A DNA stretch of 44,544 nt from Oscillospiraceae bacterium (lineage in GTDB: Bacteria > Bacillota > Clostridia > Oscillospirales > Ruminococcaceae), in contig JAGZUF010000021.1 in the NCBI GenBank assembly GCA_018380115.1, positions 1 through 44,544 of the forward strand. Direction: 5' to 3'. This document shows, one piece after another, positions 23,359 to 32,066 of the stretch. The notes beneath the pieces were generated by a model. It saw nothing but the letters and a program-made list of their open reading frames with translations. It had not been told where the DNA came from and did no database searches. Each line of letters begins with the position of its first letter. The first letter of the stretch is position 1. The translations under genes and the position numbers were made by a program.

Positions 23359-24648
23359 ATGAAAAAGTCGCGTGTTTTCTCATTTGTCGCCGGCCTTATG
23401 GCGGCTGCAATGGCTCTGACGGCCTGCGGCGGGGCCCCGGCCAGCAGCACGCCGCCCGCCAGCGGCCCGGCCTCTCAGTCTGCCGGGGCAGAGCCCGTCA
23501 CCATTACATACTGCAACTTCAACTCCGCAGCTGGAAATGAAGAGACGCTTCAGAAGATGTATGAGGCGTTCCATGAGGAATACCCGAATATCACAGTGGA
23601 GATTGAGACCATCGGCTTTGACGATTATTTTACGCAGATGCAGACGCGCGTTGCGGGCGGCACTGCGCCGGATTGCTATGAGCTGAATATCGAAAACTTT
23701 TCTGCGTATGCCAACAAGGGCGTTCTGGCCGAGATTACGGATGTGGATTTGAGCCGCATCGACGAAACTGCGCTGAGCGCGTTCAACGTGGACGGCAAGC
23801 AGTACGGCCTGCCGGGCAACTTCTCCAACGTTGTGCTTGTGTATAATAAAGATTTGTTTGACCAGGCAAATATCGATTACCCCACCAGTGACTGGACGCA
23901 GGAGGATGTGCAGGCGGCTGCCGAGGCCATCCGCGCGCTGGGCGACGACATTTACGGCATTTATCAGCCCGTTACTTACAATGAGTTCTACAAGGTAGCT
24001 GCGCAGTACGGCGGCAGCCTGCTCAGTGAGGACGGTACGCAGTTTACCATCAATTCGCCGGAAAACGTGGAAGCTGCACAGATGATGGTGGACCGTGTTC
24101 TGGTGAGCAATGTACAGCCCAATGAAGTGCAGCTGGGCGGCATGGGCGACTGGGATTTATTCATGAGCGGCCGCCTGGGCATGATCCCCACCGGCATTTG
24201 GGCCTTCAGCAGCTTTGCCGACGGCTGTGATTTTGACTGGGATGTTGTAGTGGAGCCCGGCGCAGACCAGAAGGCGACTGCGTTCTTCAGCAATGCGTGC
24301 GTTATCAACGCAGAAAGCGAGCACAAAGAAGCTGCCGCAACATGGATTACATGGCTGTGCTCCAGCGATGCCGCGGCGCAGCTTCGCATCGACGCCGGCT
24401 GGGACCTGCCCGCTATCAACGATGAAGCGGCACTGGCCCCGTATCTGGAGCAGACACCGCCGGAGAACCGTCAGGCCGTGTTTGACTCTCTGGAATATCT
24501 GGTGCTGCCGCCGACCATTGAGGATTACAGCCTGATGAGCGATATCATCGGCCAGAAGCTGGCAGCAGCGGCTTCCGGGTCCATGACGGTACAGGAGGCA
24601 TTGGATGAAGCGCAGAGCGAGTGTGAAGCACAAATTTCTCTCTCGTAA
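23359..24648 (+). CDS. CUT1-type sugar ABC transporter solute-binding lipoprotein
   Basis: This 429-residue secreted lipoprotein has a signal peptide with the lipobox ALTAC (Cys near residue 21), then an unstructured Gly/Ala/Ser/Pro stretch and a family 1 binding-protein fold. Features include TITYCNFNSAAGNEETLQKMYEAF, GLPGNFSNVVLVYNKDLFDQANI, SGRLGMIPTGIWAFSSF and AATWITWLCS. ATG 23359 has AAAGGAGG nine bases upstream. An in-frame ATG at 23263 lies in the preceding hairpin and is not used in this reading. Together with the permeases at 24711 and 25630 it imports the substrate of the GH31 and GH65 enzymes. Confidence 0.88.
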   Translation: MKKSRVFSFVAGLMAAAMALTACGGAPASSTPPASGPASQSAGAEPVTITYCNFNSAAGNEETLQKMYEAFHEEYPNITVEIETIGFDDYFTQMQTRVAGGTAPDCYELNIENFSAYANKGVLAEITDVDLSRIDETALSAFNVDGKQYGLPGNFSNVVLVYNKDLFDQANIDYPTSDWTQEDVQAAAEAIRALGDDIYGIYQPVTYNEFYKVAAQYGGSLLSEDGTQFTINSPENVEAAQMMVDRVLVSNVQPNEVQLGGMGDWDLFMSGRLGMIPTGIWAFSSFADGCDFDWDVVVEPGADQKATAFFSNACVINAESEHKEAAATWITWLCSSDAAAQLRIDAGWDLPAINDEAALAPYLEQTPPENRQAVFDSLEYLVLPPTIEDYSLMSDIIGQKLAAAASGSMTVQEALDEAQSECEAQISLS

Positions 24649-24660
24649 ATCCGGAATAGC

Positions 24661-24692
24661 AGGGGGAGGCAGGCACAGCCTCCCCCTCTTTT
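24661..24692 (+). terminator. Attenuating terminator after the binding-protein gene
   Basis: A perfect ten-base stem, AGGGGGAGGC (24661-24670) with GCCTCCCCCT (24678-24687), is followed by CTTTTTA. The permease gene starts 19 bases later, so part of the transcription probably stops here and makes more binding protein than permease. Confidence 0.75.
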
Positions 24693-24710
24693 TATGAAGG
24701 AGGGACCGCA

Positions 24711-25640
24711 ATGTCTTCCCGTGTAAAGCGCAGGAAAAGCCGTTTGCAGCAGGATGGGCTGAAGCTGGCGGCGCCATTTTTGCTGCCAAGCCTGATTGGC
24801 ATGCTTGTGTTTTCACTTCTGCCGCTTGTTATCTCCGCGTTTATCAGCCTGACGGACTGGAACGGCCTGGACCAGCTTTTGGCCCCGGGGATGTTTCAGG
24901 AGCATTTTATAGGGCTTGACAATTTTAAGAATATACTTTCCAGCAGCGAGTTTTGGCAGGTGCTGGGAAATACCTGTTATTATATTGTTTTGTACATCCC
25001 CATCATGCTGGCGGCATCCCTCTCGGTTGCACAGCTTCTCAGCCAGAGCCGCAAGGGCGTGACGGCGTTCCGCATCATCTATTATATTCCCGTGCTGACC
25101 TCGTGGGTGGCTGCGTCCCTTATCTGGAAAACCGTATTGTCGCCGGAATACGGCGCGCTCAACAACCTGCTTGCCGTCTTCGGCATTGAAGGCCCGGGGT
25201 GGCTGCTGGATGAAACATGGGCCATGCCCGCTGTCGTGCTTGTTTCCGTCTGGAAGGACATGGGCTTTTTCGGCCTTATTCTGCTGTCCGGCATGATAGG
25301 CATAGACCGCGGCTATTACGAGGCGGCAGAGCTGGACGGTGCCGGCGCCTGGACAAAGTTCCGGCGCATCACCCTGCCGCTGATGACGCCCGCCATCTTT
25401 TACGTCCTGATTGTCAGCCTCATCAACGCGTTCCAGCTTTTCCCGCAAATCATGATTATGACGGACGGCGGGCCGAATGGGGCAACGCAGGTTATGGTAG
25501 AGCGCATTTATAAATACGGCTTCCGTTACTACCGCATGGGCTATGCTTCGGCGTTCTCCTGGATATTGTTCGTTATCATTATGGTGTGCACGTTTATCCA
25601 GATGAAAGGGCAAAAGAGGTGGGTGAACTATGACTCGTAA
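24711..25640 (+). CDS. CUT1-type sugar ABC transporter permease (MsmF/MalF type)
   Basis: This 309-residue membrane protein has about six helices. An N-terminal basic stretch is followed by APFLLPSLIGMLVFSLLPLVISAFISLTDW. The ATPase-contacting EAA loop reads YEAAELDGAGAWTKFRRITLPLMTP (around residues 203-227). ATG 24711 follows AAGGAGGGACCGCA. It overlaps the next permease by 11 bases. It forms the channel with the 25630-26457 subunit. No ATPase gene is present in the operon. Confidence 0.9.
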   Translation: MSSRVKRRKSRLQQDGLKLAAPFLLPSLIGMLVFSLLPLVISAFISLTDWNGLDQLLAPGMFQEHFIGLDNFKNILSSSEFWQVLGNTCYYIVLYIPIMLAASLSVAQLLSQSRKGVTAFRIIYYIPVLTSWVAASLIWKTVLSPEYGALNNLLAVFGIEGPGWLLDETWAMPAVVLVSVWKDMGFFGLILLSGMIGIDRGYYEAAELDGAGAWTKFRRITLPLMTPAIFYVLIVSLINAFQLFPQIMIMTDGGPNGATQVMVERIYKYGFRYYRMGYASAFSWILFVIIMVCTFIQMKGQKRWVNYDS

Positions 25641-26457
25641 ACACACATGGGGCACGCTTTGCTATTATGCTGTGGCCGTTCTGCTTGCACTTATCGCACT
25701 GGTGCCGTTTTTCTGGATGATATCCACCTCTCTGAAAAGCCGCGGGGCGCTTATGTCCATTCCCATCGAGTGGATTCCGGCAGAGCCGACGCTGGATGCA
25801 TATACAACAGTGTTTGAACGCTTCCCGTTTTTTCAAACCATCCTCAACAGCCTGTTTATTTCCGTGAGCTATACGGTGATCACGCTGTTTTCCGCCTCGC
25901 TGGCGGCATACGCCTTCACAAAAATACGGTTTAAGGGCTCCGGCTTTCTGCTGGGTGTGTATCTGGCGACAATGATGATTCCCACGCAGGTCACGATGAT
26001 TCCGCTGTTCGTAGTCATGAACCAGATGGGGCTTATCAACCATTATGCCAGCGTTATCCTGCCCTCTGTTTTCAAGCCCTTTGCCGTGTTCATGCTGGTG
26101 CAGCAGATGCGTACCATCCCCGGTGATTACATGGACGCCGCGCGAATAGACGGCGCTTCCGTCTTCGGCATTTACCGCAACGTCATTCTGCCGCTTTGCG
26201 TGCCTACGCTGGCAACGCTGGCCATCACCACGTTCATGGAGTCATGGAACGACTATCTCTGGCCGCTGCTGATGCTGACGGACCGTTCCAAAATGACGCT
26301 GCCCATCGCGCTTTCCACGCTGAACGGGCAGTATGGCACGGAATATAATGTGCTGATGGCCGGCAGCCTGATTTCGATGATACCCATTATCCTTATTTAT
26401 ATCTTTGCGCAGAAATATTTCAAGAACGGCCTCATGGCAGGCGGCATAAAAGGGTAA
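25630..26457 (+). CDS. CUT1-type sugar ABC transporter permease (MsmG/MalG type)
   Basis: This 275-residue second permease subunit has about six helices. It shows VPFFWMISTSLKSRGALMSIPIEWIP near the N-terminus, the EAA loop MDAARIDGASVFGIYRNVILPLCVP (around residues 165-190) and the family C-terminus FKNGLMAGGIKG. Its start lies inside the end of the preceding permease gene, with AGGTGGG upstream, showing coupled translation. The GH31 gene begins five bases after its stop. Confidence 0.9.
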   Translation: MTRKHTWGTLCYYAVAVLLALIALVPFFWMISTSLKSRGALMSIPIEWIPAEPTLDAYTTVFERFPFFQTILNSLFISVSYTVITLFSASLAAYAFTKIRFKGSGFLLGVYLATMMIPTQVTMIPLFVVMNQMGLINHYASVILPSVFKPFAVFMLVQQMRTIPGDYMDAARIDGASVFGIYRNVILPLCVPTLATLAITTFMESWNDYLWPLLMLTDRSKMTLPIALSTLNGQYGTEYNVLMAGSLISMIPIILIYIFAQKYFKNGLMAGGIKG

Positions 26458-26462
26458 AGCTT

Positions 26463-28460
26463 ATGAAACGGATAAGATTCAACGCAGAAAACCGGGCGCT
26501 GGCCTGGCGGGCGCCCTCCGGCACGGCAAATATCGTGCAGGAGGGGCTGGGCGGCGGGCGCTCCCTGCTGACGGTGCATATTGCCTACCGCGCGGCGTTC
26601 GGCATGGGAGAAAAATATAACGCCGTCAACCAGAAGGGCAGAACGGCGGTAAACCGCGTGGAGGAAAAATTCTGCTTTCAGGGTGAAAAGACCTATTGCC
26701 CGGCTCCTTTCTTCTGGACAGATGCTGGGGTGGGCGTGTATGTGGACACACTGGAGCCGACAGAATTTACCTTCGGGAAGGACAAAATAAAAATCAATAT
26801 GCCGGAGAGCTGCGACGTCGTTCTGTTTTCCGGCACGCCTGCGCAGATAATTCAGGAGTACATGGGCCTTTTCGGCCCGGCAAAGCTGCCGCCGAAATGG
26901 GCGTTCGGCCCATGGGCCTCCGCCAATCATTGGGACAGCCAGCAGAAAATAGAGCAGGCGCTGGACGAGCTGAACAGTCATCATTGCCCGGCCACCGTGA
27001 TGGTGGCCGAAGCGTGGAGCGATGAGGCGACGTTCTATATTTTCCGCGGGGCAGGCTATACGCCCAGGCCCGGCGGCCAGCCCCTGCGCTGTGAGGATTT
27101 TGACTTTTCCGCCAGCCCCTGCTGGCCAGACCCAAAGGCTCTTTTGGAAAAGCTGCACCGTGCGGGCGTGCATCTGGTGCTGTGGCAGGTTCCCGTTTAC
27201 AAAAAGACAGGGGACGGCGAGCCGGTGTGCGCGCAGAACGAATTGGACAGAGAGGACGCCGTGCGGCGGGGGCTTTGCGTTCACAATGCGGACGGAACGC
27301 CCTACACCATTCCCGAAGGGCACTGGTTTGCAGGCTCCATGATACCGGATTTTGAAAACCCACAGACAGTGCGCACCTGGTTTGCCAAGCGCCAGTATCT
27401 TCTAGATATGGGCGTGGACGGCTTTAAGACGGACGGCGGTGAATTCATTTATTCCGAAGGGGTGAATTTTGCCGATGGCAGCACGGGGCGTCAGGGTGTG
27501 AACCGCTATGCGCAGAGCTATACGGCCGCATATACACAGTTTATCGGCAGCGGGCGGGTGCTGTTCAGCCGCGCGGGCTATTCCGGCCAGCATACGGTGC
27601 CCTGCCATTGGGCGGGCGACCAGCAGTCGGTAAACAGCGAGCTGCGCAGCGCCCTGTGCGCTGGGCTTTCGGCGGCCATGACGGGCATCCCGTTTTGGGG
27701 GTTCGACATCGCGGGCTTTGCCGGGCCGCTGCCCACTGTGGATTTGTACCGCCGGGCCACGATGCTGGCCTGCTTCTGTCCCATCATGCAATGGCATTCC
27801 GAGCCAGATGGGGGCCAGTTCCGCGAATTGATGCCCGGCGGCGGAGAGGCAAACAATGAGCGCAGCCCCTGGAATATGGAGGCCGCCTGGCGCAGCCGCG
27901 GCTTTGCAGAGGAGATGAGCTTCTGGCACCGGCTGCGCATGAACCTGCTGCCGTACCTTTACAGCGAGGCGCTGCGCTGTGTGCAGGAAAGTCGGCCCAT
28001 GATGCGGCCGCTTGCCTATGAATATCCGCAGGATGCAGAGGGCCTGCTTTGGGAGGATGAGTTCCTTTTGGGCGAAAGCCTTTTGGTGGCCCCGCTTCTG
28101 GAGGAGGGGCAAAGCGTGCGCAGCGTTTATCTTCCGCAGGGCAGCTGGTACGCGCTGTTTTCGCAGAGAGCCTTTGACGGCGGGCAGGTGGTACAGACGG
28201 AAGAACAGGACAGGTTCCCTGTGTTCCTGCGTGCAGGCTATGCGCTGCCGCTTCATCTGCCTGCCGGGCGCCCGATGGGCACAGACGTGGGGAATGGTAT
28301 GGACGCAGGTGTGGGGCTCCGGCTGATTGTGGCCGGCGGGGCCGGCGCCTATTGGTACCGCACAGAGCCGGGCGGGGCCCCGGTGAAAATAGAATGGGAT
28401 AAAAACGGCGTTTCGCTTCCCGATGCGCTGGCCGGGGCGGAGGTGGAGCATTGGGCATAA
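26463..28460 (+). CDS. GH31-family alpha-glucosidase (or alpha-xylosidase)
   Basis: This 665-residue cytoplasmic hydrolase has no signal peptide. GH31 signatures are FFWTDAGVGVYVDTLEPTEF, KWAFGPWASANHWDSQQKIEQAL, VDGFKTDGGEF with nucleophile Asp324, FSRAGYSGQHTVPCHWAGDQQS with acid/base Asp386, and GIPFWGFDIAGF. The C-terminal beta domains include RPLAYEYPQDAEGL and LLGESLLVAPLLEEGQSVRSVYLPQGSWY. It would release glucose from imported alpha-glucosides. Alpha-xylosidase or sulfoquinovosidase activity also exists in the family and cannot be excluded, although the tie to GH65 favours glucosides. It overlaps the next gene by ten bases. Confidence 0.9.
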   Translation: MKRIRFNAENRALAWRAPSGTANIVQEGLGGGRSLLTVHIAYRAAFGMGEKYNAVNQKGRTAVNRVEEKFCFQGEKTYCPAPFFWTDAGVGVYVDTLEPTEFTFGKDKIKINMPESCDVVLFSGTPAQIIQEYMGLFGPAKLPPKWAFGPWASANHWDSQQKIEQALDELNSHHCPATVMVAEAWSDEATFYIFRGAGYTPRPGGQPLRCEDFDFSASPCWPDPKALLEKLHRAGVHLVLWQVPVYKKTGDGEPVCAQNELDREDAVRRGLCVHNADGTPYTIPEGHWFAGSMIPDFENPQTVRTWFAKRQYLLDMGVDGFKTDGGEFIYSEGVNFADGSTGRQGVNRYAQSYTAAYTQFIGSGRVLFSRAGYSGQHTVPCHWAGDQQSVNSELRSALCAGLSAAMTGIPFWGFDIAGFAGPLPTVDLYRRATMLACFCPIMQWHSEPDGGQFRELMPGGGEANNERSPWNMEAAWRSRGFAEEMSFWHRLRMNLLPYLYSEALRCVQESRPMMRPLAYEYPQDAEGLLWEDEFLLGESLLVAPLLEEGQSVRSVYLPQGSWYALFSQRAFDGGQVVQTEEQDRFPVFLRAGYALPLHLPAGRPMGTDVGNGMDAGVGLRLIVAGGAGAYWYRTEPGGAPVKIEWDKNGVSLPDALAGAEVEHWA

Positions 28461-29104
28461 AGGGCGTCATATTTGACCTTGACGGGGTGCTGTGTTCCAC
28501 AGACGAGTGCCACTATCTTGCCTGGAAGGAGCTGGCGGATTCTTTGGGCATCCCGTTCGATGAAACCATAAACCGCCGGCTTCGGGGCGTAAGCCGCATG
28601 GAAAGCCTGGATATCATTCTTCAAGCGGCGGGCCGGGCCTTCAGCAGCCGGGAAAAACAGGCGCTGGCGGCCCGGAAAAACGAGCGGTACCGCAGGCTTC
28701 TTATGAAGCTGACGCCGGCAGATTTGCCCGGCGGCGTCCGGGCAACCCTGGATGAGCTGCGGCGAAGGGGGCTGCGGCTTGCGGTGGGCTCCTCCAGCAA
28801 AAACACGCCGCTTATTTTGCAGAGGCTGGGGCTTGAAGACTGGTTCGACGCAGTAGCGGACGGGAATGATATCACGCGCTCCAAGCCAGACCCGGAGGTG
28901 TTTCTTCTGGCGGCAGAAAGACTGCGGCTGCCGCCGGGGGAATGTATGGTTGTGGAGGATGCCGATGCCGGAATAGAGGCCGCCCTTGCAGGCGGGTTCA
29001 TCCCGGCGGGCATAGGCCCGGCCAAAGGCAATGCGAAAGCGGCATACCATCTGGAACAGTTCGGGCAGCTCATCGAGCTTTGCGGCCATGCCCCTGTGGA
29101 ATAG
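28451..29104 (+). CDS. pgmB: Beta-phosphoglucomutase (HAD superfamily)
   Basis: This 217-residue cytoplasmic enzyme turns beta-glucose 1-phosphate into glucose 6-phosphate. HAD motifs are complete: VIFDLDGVLCSTDECHYLAW (Asp9 nucleophile, Asp11 acid/base), AVGSSSKNTPLIL, SKPDPEVFLLAAERL (Lys) and VVEDADAGIEAAL (metal ligands). The RGVSRMESLDIIL cap segment is typical of beta-phosphoglucomutases and sets it apart from other HAD phosphatases. The start is TTG 28451, ten bases inside the GH31 gene, with GGAGGTGGAG upstream. No ATG is available nearby. It completes phosphorolysis by the GH65 enzyme encoded at 18056-20215. Confidence 0.9.
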   Translation: MGIKGVIFDLDGVLCSTDECHYLAWKELADSLGIPFDETINRRLRGVSRMESLDIILQAAGRAFSSREKQALAARKNERYRRLLMKLTPADLPGGVRATLDELRRRGLRLAVGSSSKNTPLILQRLGLEDWFDAVADGNDITRSKPDPEVFLLAAERLRLPPGECMVVEDADAGIEAALAGGFIPAGIGPAKGNAKAAYHLEQFGQLIELCGHAPVE

Positions 29105-29117
29105 GCCTGCTATGTAA

Positions 29118-29152
29118 ACAAAAAAGCGATGGCTTGCGCCATCGCTTTTTTT
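29118..29152. terminator. Bidirectional terminator between convergent operons
   Basis: AAAAAAGCGATGGC pairs with GCCATCGCTTTTTT around a TTGC loop. A and T tracts flank it on both sides, so it serves both the rightward pgmB operon and the leftward glycosidase operon. Confidence 0.9.
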
Positions 29153-29200
29153 GTGAAGCAGTGTATCCGGCAGGGTGCCCAGCGGGGTGACGGACCCTGC

Positions 29201-30964
29201 TCACTTTCCTTCCAGAATGTCGCCTGCAAGGAACAGGAAAATGGCAGCCGTCCACGAGGTGGCAAGGCGGATGTCGGAGCCGAAGGCCAGGTTGAAATCA
29301 GGTGATTCCAGAACGAGGTCTTCACGGTCGAAGGGGTAATGGCACAGGGCAAAGCCGTCGCGCACTACCTTGTGGCAGAAACGCCGGGCTATTTTCTGCG
29401 CCAGCTCTTTTTCACCGGCCTCATACAGGCCCGTTGCCATCATCAGCTGTACGGGGGAGACAAGGTTGCCGCGCAAAAAGCAGTTCGTATAAGCGAACAG
29501 CGGGCTGCCCAGCTTTTCCGAGGCAATGCCAAAGTCTGTGACATAGTCTTTTTCCAGCGTTCGCGCAATGCTTTGAATGACGTTCTGCGGCAGGCGCTTG
29601 CCCATGATGATGGGATGGAACACGGCGATGGAATCAGAGTATACCTTTTCGTGCGTAGTGGAAAGCGTGGGCACAAAGCGCTCGCCATCCCAGAAGGCCA
29701 TCATGCTGCCGAACAGGAAGTTCGATTTCTCCTGCCACATCTTTGCCTGAGAATGCAGGCCGATGCGCTTTGCCAGGCGGGCCAGCACTTCTGTTTGCAA
29801 GGAGAGGTAGGCGCACAAATCGGCGGATTCCAGCGGCACACCCTTGGCAAAAATGGAGGCGTCGTCCCAGCCGGATTCATCGCCGTGGTTATACTGCGGC
29901 ACGCCGTCGTGGTCGCTGTCGCGGTAGTCCAGCCACCAGTTCGTCCATTTGCCCAAGGGCTCGTACAGCCATTGGCACTGCTCGCGCGTCAGGCTGGAAA
30001 GGTCTGCGTGGTCCAGTATCCACGTTGCGGCAAACCCCTGAAAGGGCGGTTTGGTGCAAAGGTACATGGCGCTCATGCTGTTGATCCAGTCTGGCAGCTG
30101 GCCCGCGGGAAGCTGGTAATCGAACATGTTGTGTAGAAGCTGCCAGGCCGTCTGTACATCGCGCCAGGCGGCCATGGCCTGATAGCTCTGCTGCCAGCCG
30201 AAGGCATCTACCAAATGGTTGCGGGACATATACACCACGCGGTCTTTCAAAAGGCCGTCCGGCTCCATCACATGCGACCAGATGGTGTACACGGCCACGC
30301 GGGCCGTCTGCTCAAATTCAGGGGCCACCTTGGGGTATTTTTTTGCCCATTCCTCCAGCGCGGCTTCGTTGGCGCGCACCACTTCCTCAAACGGGGTGTA
30401 ACGCTCCAGCCGCAATTCGTTCGAGATATAGCTGTGCACCACGCCGGAAAACGCACCGTCCTGCGGGCAGAAATCGAATGTCATGTCATCCGGCTTGAAC
30501 AGGCGCCAGTTATAGGCCGCATCATATACAAAGCGGCCGGAAAGCGGCACAAACAGAAATTTCCCCATCAGGGCAAAGCCTGCTTCAAAGCTGCCGTCCT
30601 CACGTGAGCAGCCGCCTTCGTGCTGGTCCATGCGGCAGGCAAAGCGCAGGGTGACGCCCTGCCCGCGAAAATGCAGCAGGCTCTTTTCCATACAGAATTC
30701 CACGAAGCCGAAGCTGCTCTCGAGCCGCAGGGTGGTGAAGGTAGCTGTGTATTCATAGGGAACCTCTTTGCCGTCGTGCAGAAGGCTGATGCGCGCCAGG
30801 CCCGAGCGGGTGAGGTTGCCGCCGTTGCTTTTGGTGAGGCTGAGGTATAAATCGTCGTTGCGCTGCTCATAGGGCACGTCGCGCGTTGTGGTGATGGAGG
30901 AAAGCGAGCCCTGCGCGCTGAACGGCAGCAGCTTCAAATCATACAGCGAGTGTTTGCTTTTCAT
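29201..30964 (-). CDS. Cytoplasmic six-hairpin glycosidase (GH63/MGH1-like)
   Basis: This 587-residue protein without signal peptide has an N-terminal beta-rich part (about 1-200) and an (alpha/alpha)6 domain. The second part has LPDWINSMSAMYLCTKPPFQGFAA, NWWLDYRDSDHDGVPQYNHGDESGWDDASIF and TSWTAAIFLFLAGDIL. The RDSDHDG and ESGWDD motifs fit the GH63-type family that includes alpha-glucosidases and the mannosyl- or glucosylglycerate hydrolases. The acidic residues of these motifs are candidate catalytic ones. ATG 30964 follows AAGGAGAGGCCT. An in-frame upstream extension to 31141 lies inside the aldo/keto reductase gene and is not protein-like. It is last in a CUT2 transporter operon, so its substrate is probably a small imported glycoside. 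Confidence 0.75.
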   Translation of the reverse strand: MKSKHSLYDLKLLPFSAQGSLSSITTTRDVPYEQRNDDLYLSLTKSNGGNLTRSGLARISLLHDGKEVPYEYTATFTTLRLESSFGFVEFCMEKSLLHFRGQGVTLRFACRMDQHEGGCSREDGSFEAGFALMGKFLFVPLSGRFVYDAAYNWRLFKPDDMTFDFCPQDGAFSGVVHSYISNELRLERYTPFEEVVRANEAALEEWAKKYPKVAPEFEQTARVAVYTIWSHVMEPDGLLKDRVVYMSRNHLVDAFGWQQSYQAMAAWRDVQTAWQLLHNMFDYQLPAGQLPDWINSMSAMYLCTKPPFQGFAATWILDHADLSSLTREQCQWLYEPLGKWTNWWLDYRDSDHDGVPQYNHGDESGWDDASIFAKGVPLESADLCAYLSLQTEVLARLAKRIGLHSQAKMWQEKSNFLFGSMMAFWDGERFVPTLSTTHEKVYSDSIAVFHPIIMGKRLPQNVIQSIARTLEKDYVTDFGIASEKLGSPLFAYTNCFLRGNLVSPVQLMMATGLYEAGEKELAQKIARRFCHKVVRDGFALCHYPFDREDLVLESPDFNLAFGSDIRLATSWTAAIFLFLAGDILEGK

Positions 30965-30974
30965 AGGCCTCTCC

Positions 30975-32048
30975 TTATTCAAGCGCCAGGTGCAGCGCCT
31001 GATGCTCGTATTTTTTATCGTTGCGGTAATACTCGATGAAGTGGTCTTCTTTCGAGCCAAGGCCGGAATAGGCGAAGGGGGCATCCGTAGCGGGGCGCAG
31101 GGGCCTGCCGTTTGAATAGGTGAACAGCTTATCCAGCTCATCCAAAAAGTCCTGCGGCAGCTTCAATTCTACAATGCGCTGCACATCGTCCAAATGGCGC
31201 ACGGTGCGCGCCCCAACAATAGCGGCGGAAACAGCGGGGTTGTGCAGTGTCCAGGCGCTGGCCACCACGTTCTCCTTTTCACCAAGCTCGGCGCACAGCT
31301 TCGAAAAGGCCGCAAGCTGGCCGTTTTCGCTCATGTCATATTCGTATTCCTTTGTGACGAACTCTGTGCGCGAGCCGGGGGCGGCGCTCTTTTTCCCTGT
31401 AAGAATGCCGCCGGCCAGCGTCATGAAGGCAAGAATGCCGATGCCGTACCGCTGGGCGGCTGGAATAACTTCCAGCTCGATAAAGCGGTTCAGCAGGCTG
31501 TAGTTGGATTGCTCCGACACAAGGCCGAAGTATCCAAGATGCCGGGCGGCCATCTGCTGCTCTGCCAGAGACCACCCGGTGGAATTGCAGCCGCCCGCAT
31601 ACAGGATTTTGCCGTTCATGATGTTCATATGCATCATTTCCCAGTATTCCTCCGGGGTGATGCGCTTGTCGATATGATGAGATTGATAAATGTCGATATG
31701 GTCGGTGCGCATGCGGCGCAGCGAGCCCTCCAGGCTGCGGCGGCACTTATATAGTGAAACGCCCACTTCTTCGTTTGGCTCGCCCGGCTCCAGATGACCG
31801 TAGAACTTGGTGGCGATGATAAGTTTGTCGCGCCGCGCGGGGCACTGTGCCAGCCACTCGCCAATAATCTCTTCGCTGCGGCCGTCATTGTAAACGTTGG
31901 CCGTGTCCAGAAAGTTGATGCCAAGGTCGAATGCCCTGTCCAGAATGGCAAAGGCCTCTTCCTTTGGGGTGCGGTCGCCAAAATGCATGGTGCCAAGGCA
32001 TATTTTGCTGGCTATCATATTGGAACGCCCTACATAACCGTATTTCAT
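30975..32048 (-). CDS. Aldo/keto reductase family oxidoreductase
   Basis: This 357-residue NAD(P)H-dependent enzyme has its catalytic tetrad in view: Asp and Tyr in NFLDTANVYNDGRSEEIIGEWL, Lys in LIIATKF, His in DIYQSHHID. The barrel C-terminus carries AIVGARTVRHLDDVQRIVELKLP, the cofactor-phosphate-binding region. The extended C-terminal tail (NGRPLRPATDAPFAYSGLG) resembles the large-size members related to voltage-gated potassium channel beta subunits and tail-specific sugar reductases. It lies between the transporter ATPase gene (18-base gap) and the glycosidase gene (10-base gap), so it probably oxidises or reduces the imported sugar, its aglycone or a keto-sugar intermediate. Confidence 0.85.
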   Translation of the reverse strand: MKYGYVGRSNMIASKICLGTMHFGDRTPKEEAFAILDRAFDLGINFLDTANVYNDGRSEEIIGEWLAQCPARRDKLIIATKFYGHLEPGEPNEEVGVSLYKCRRSLEGSLRRMRTDHIDIYQSHHIDKRITPEEYWEMMHMNIMNGKILYAGGCNSTGWSLAEQQMAARHLGYFGLVSEQSNYSLLNRFIELEVIPAAQRYGIGILAFMTLAGGILTGKKSAAPGSRTEFVTKEYEYDMSENGQLAAFSKLCAELGEKENVVASAWTLHNPAVSAAIVGARTVRHLDDVQRIVELKLPQDFLDELDKLFTYSNGRPLRPATDAPFAYSGLGSKEDHFIEYYRNDKKYEHQALHLALE

Positions 32049-32066
32049 AGTACACTCCTTCTACTA

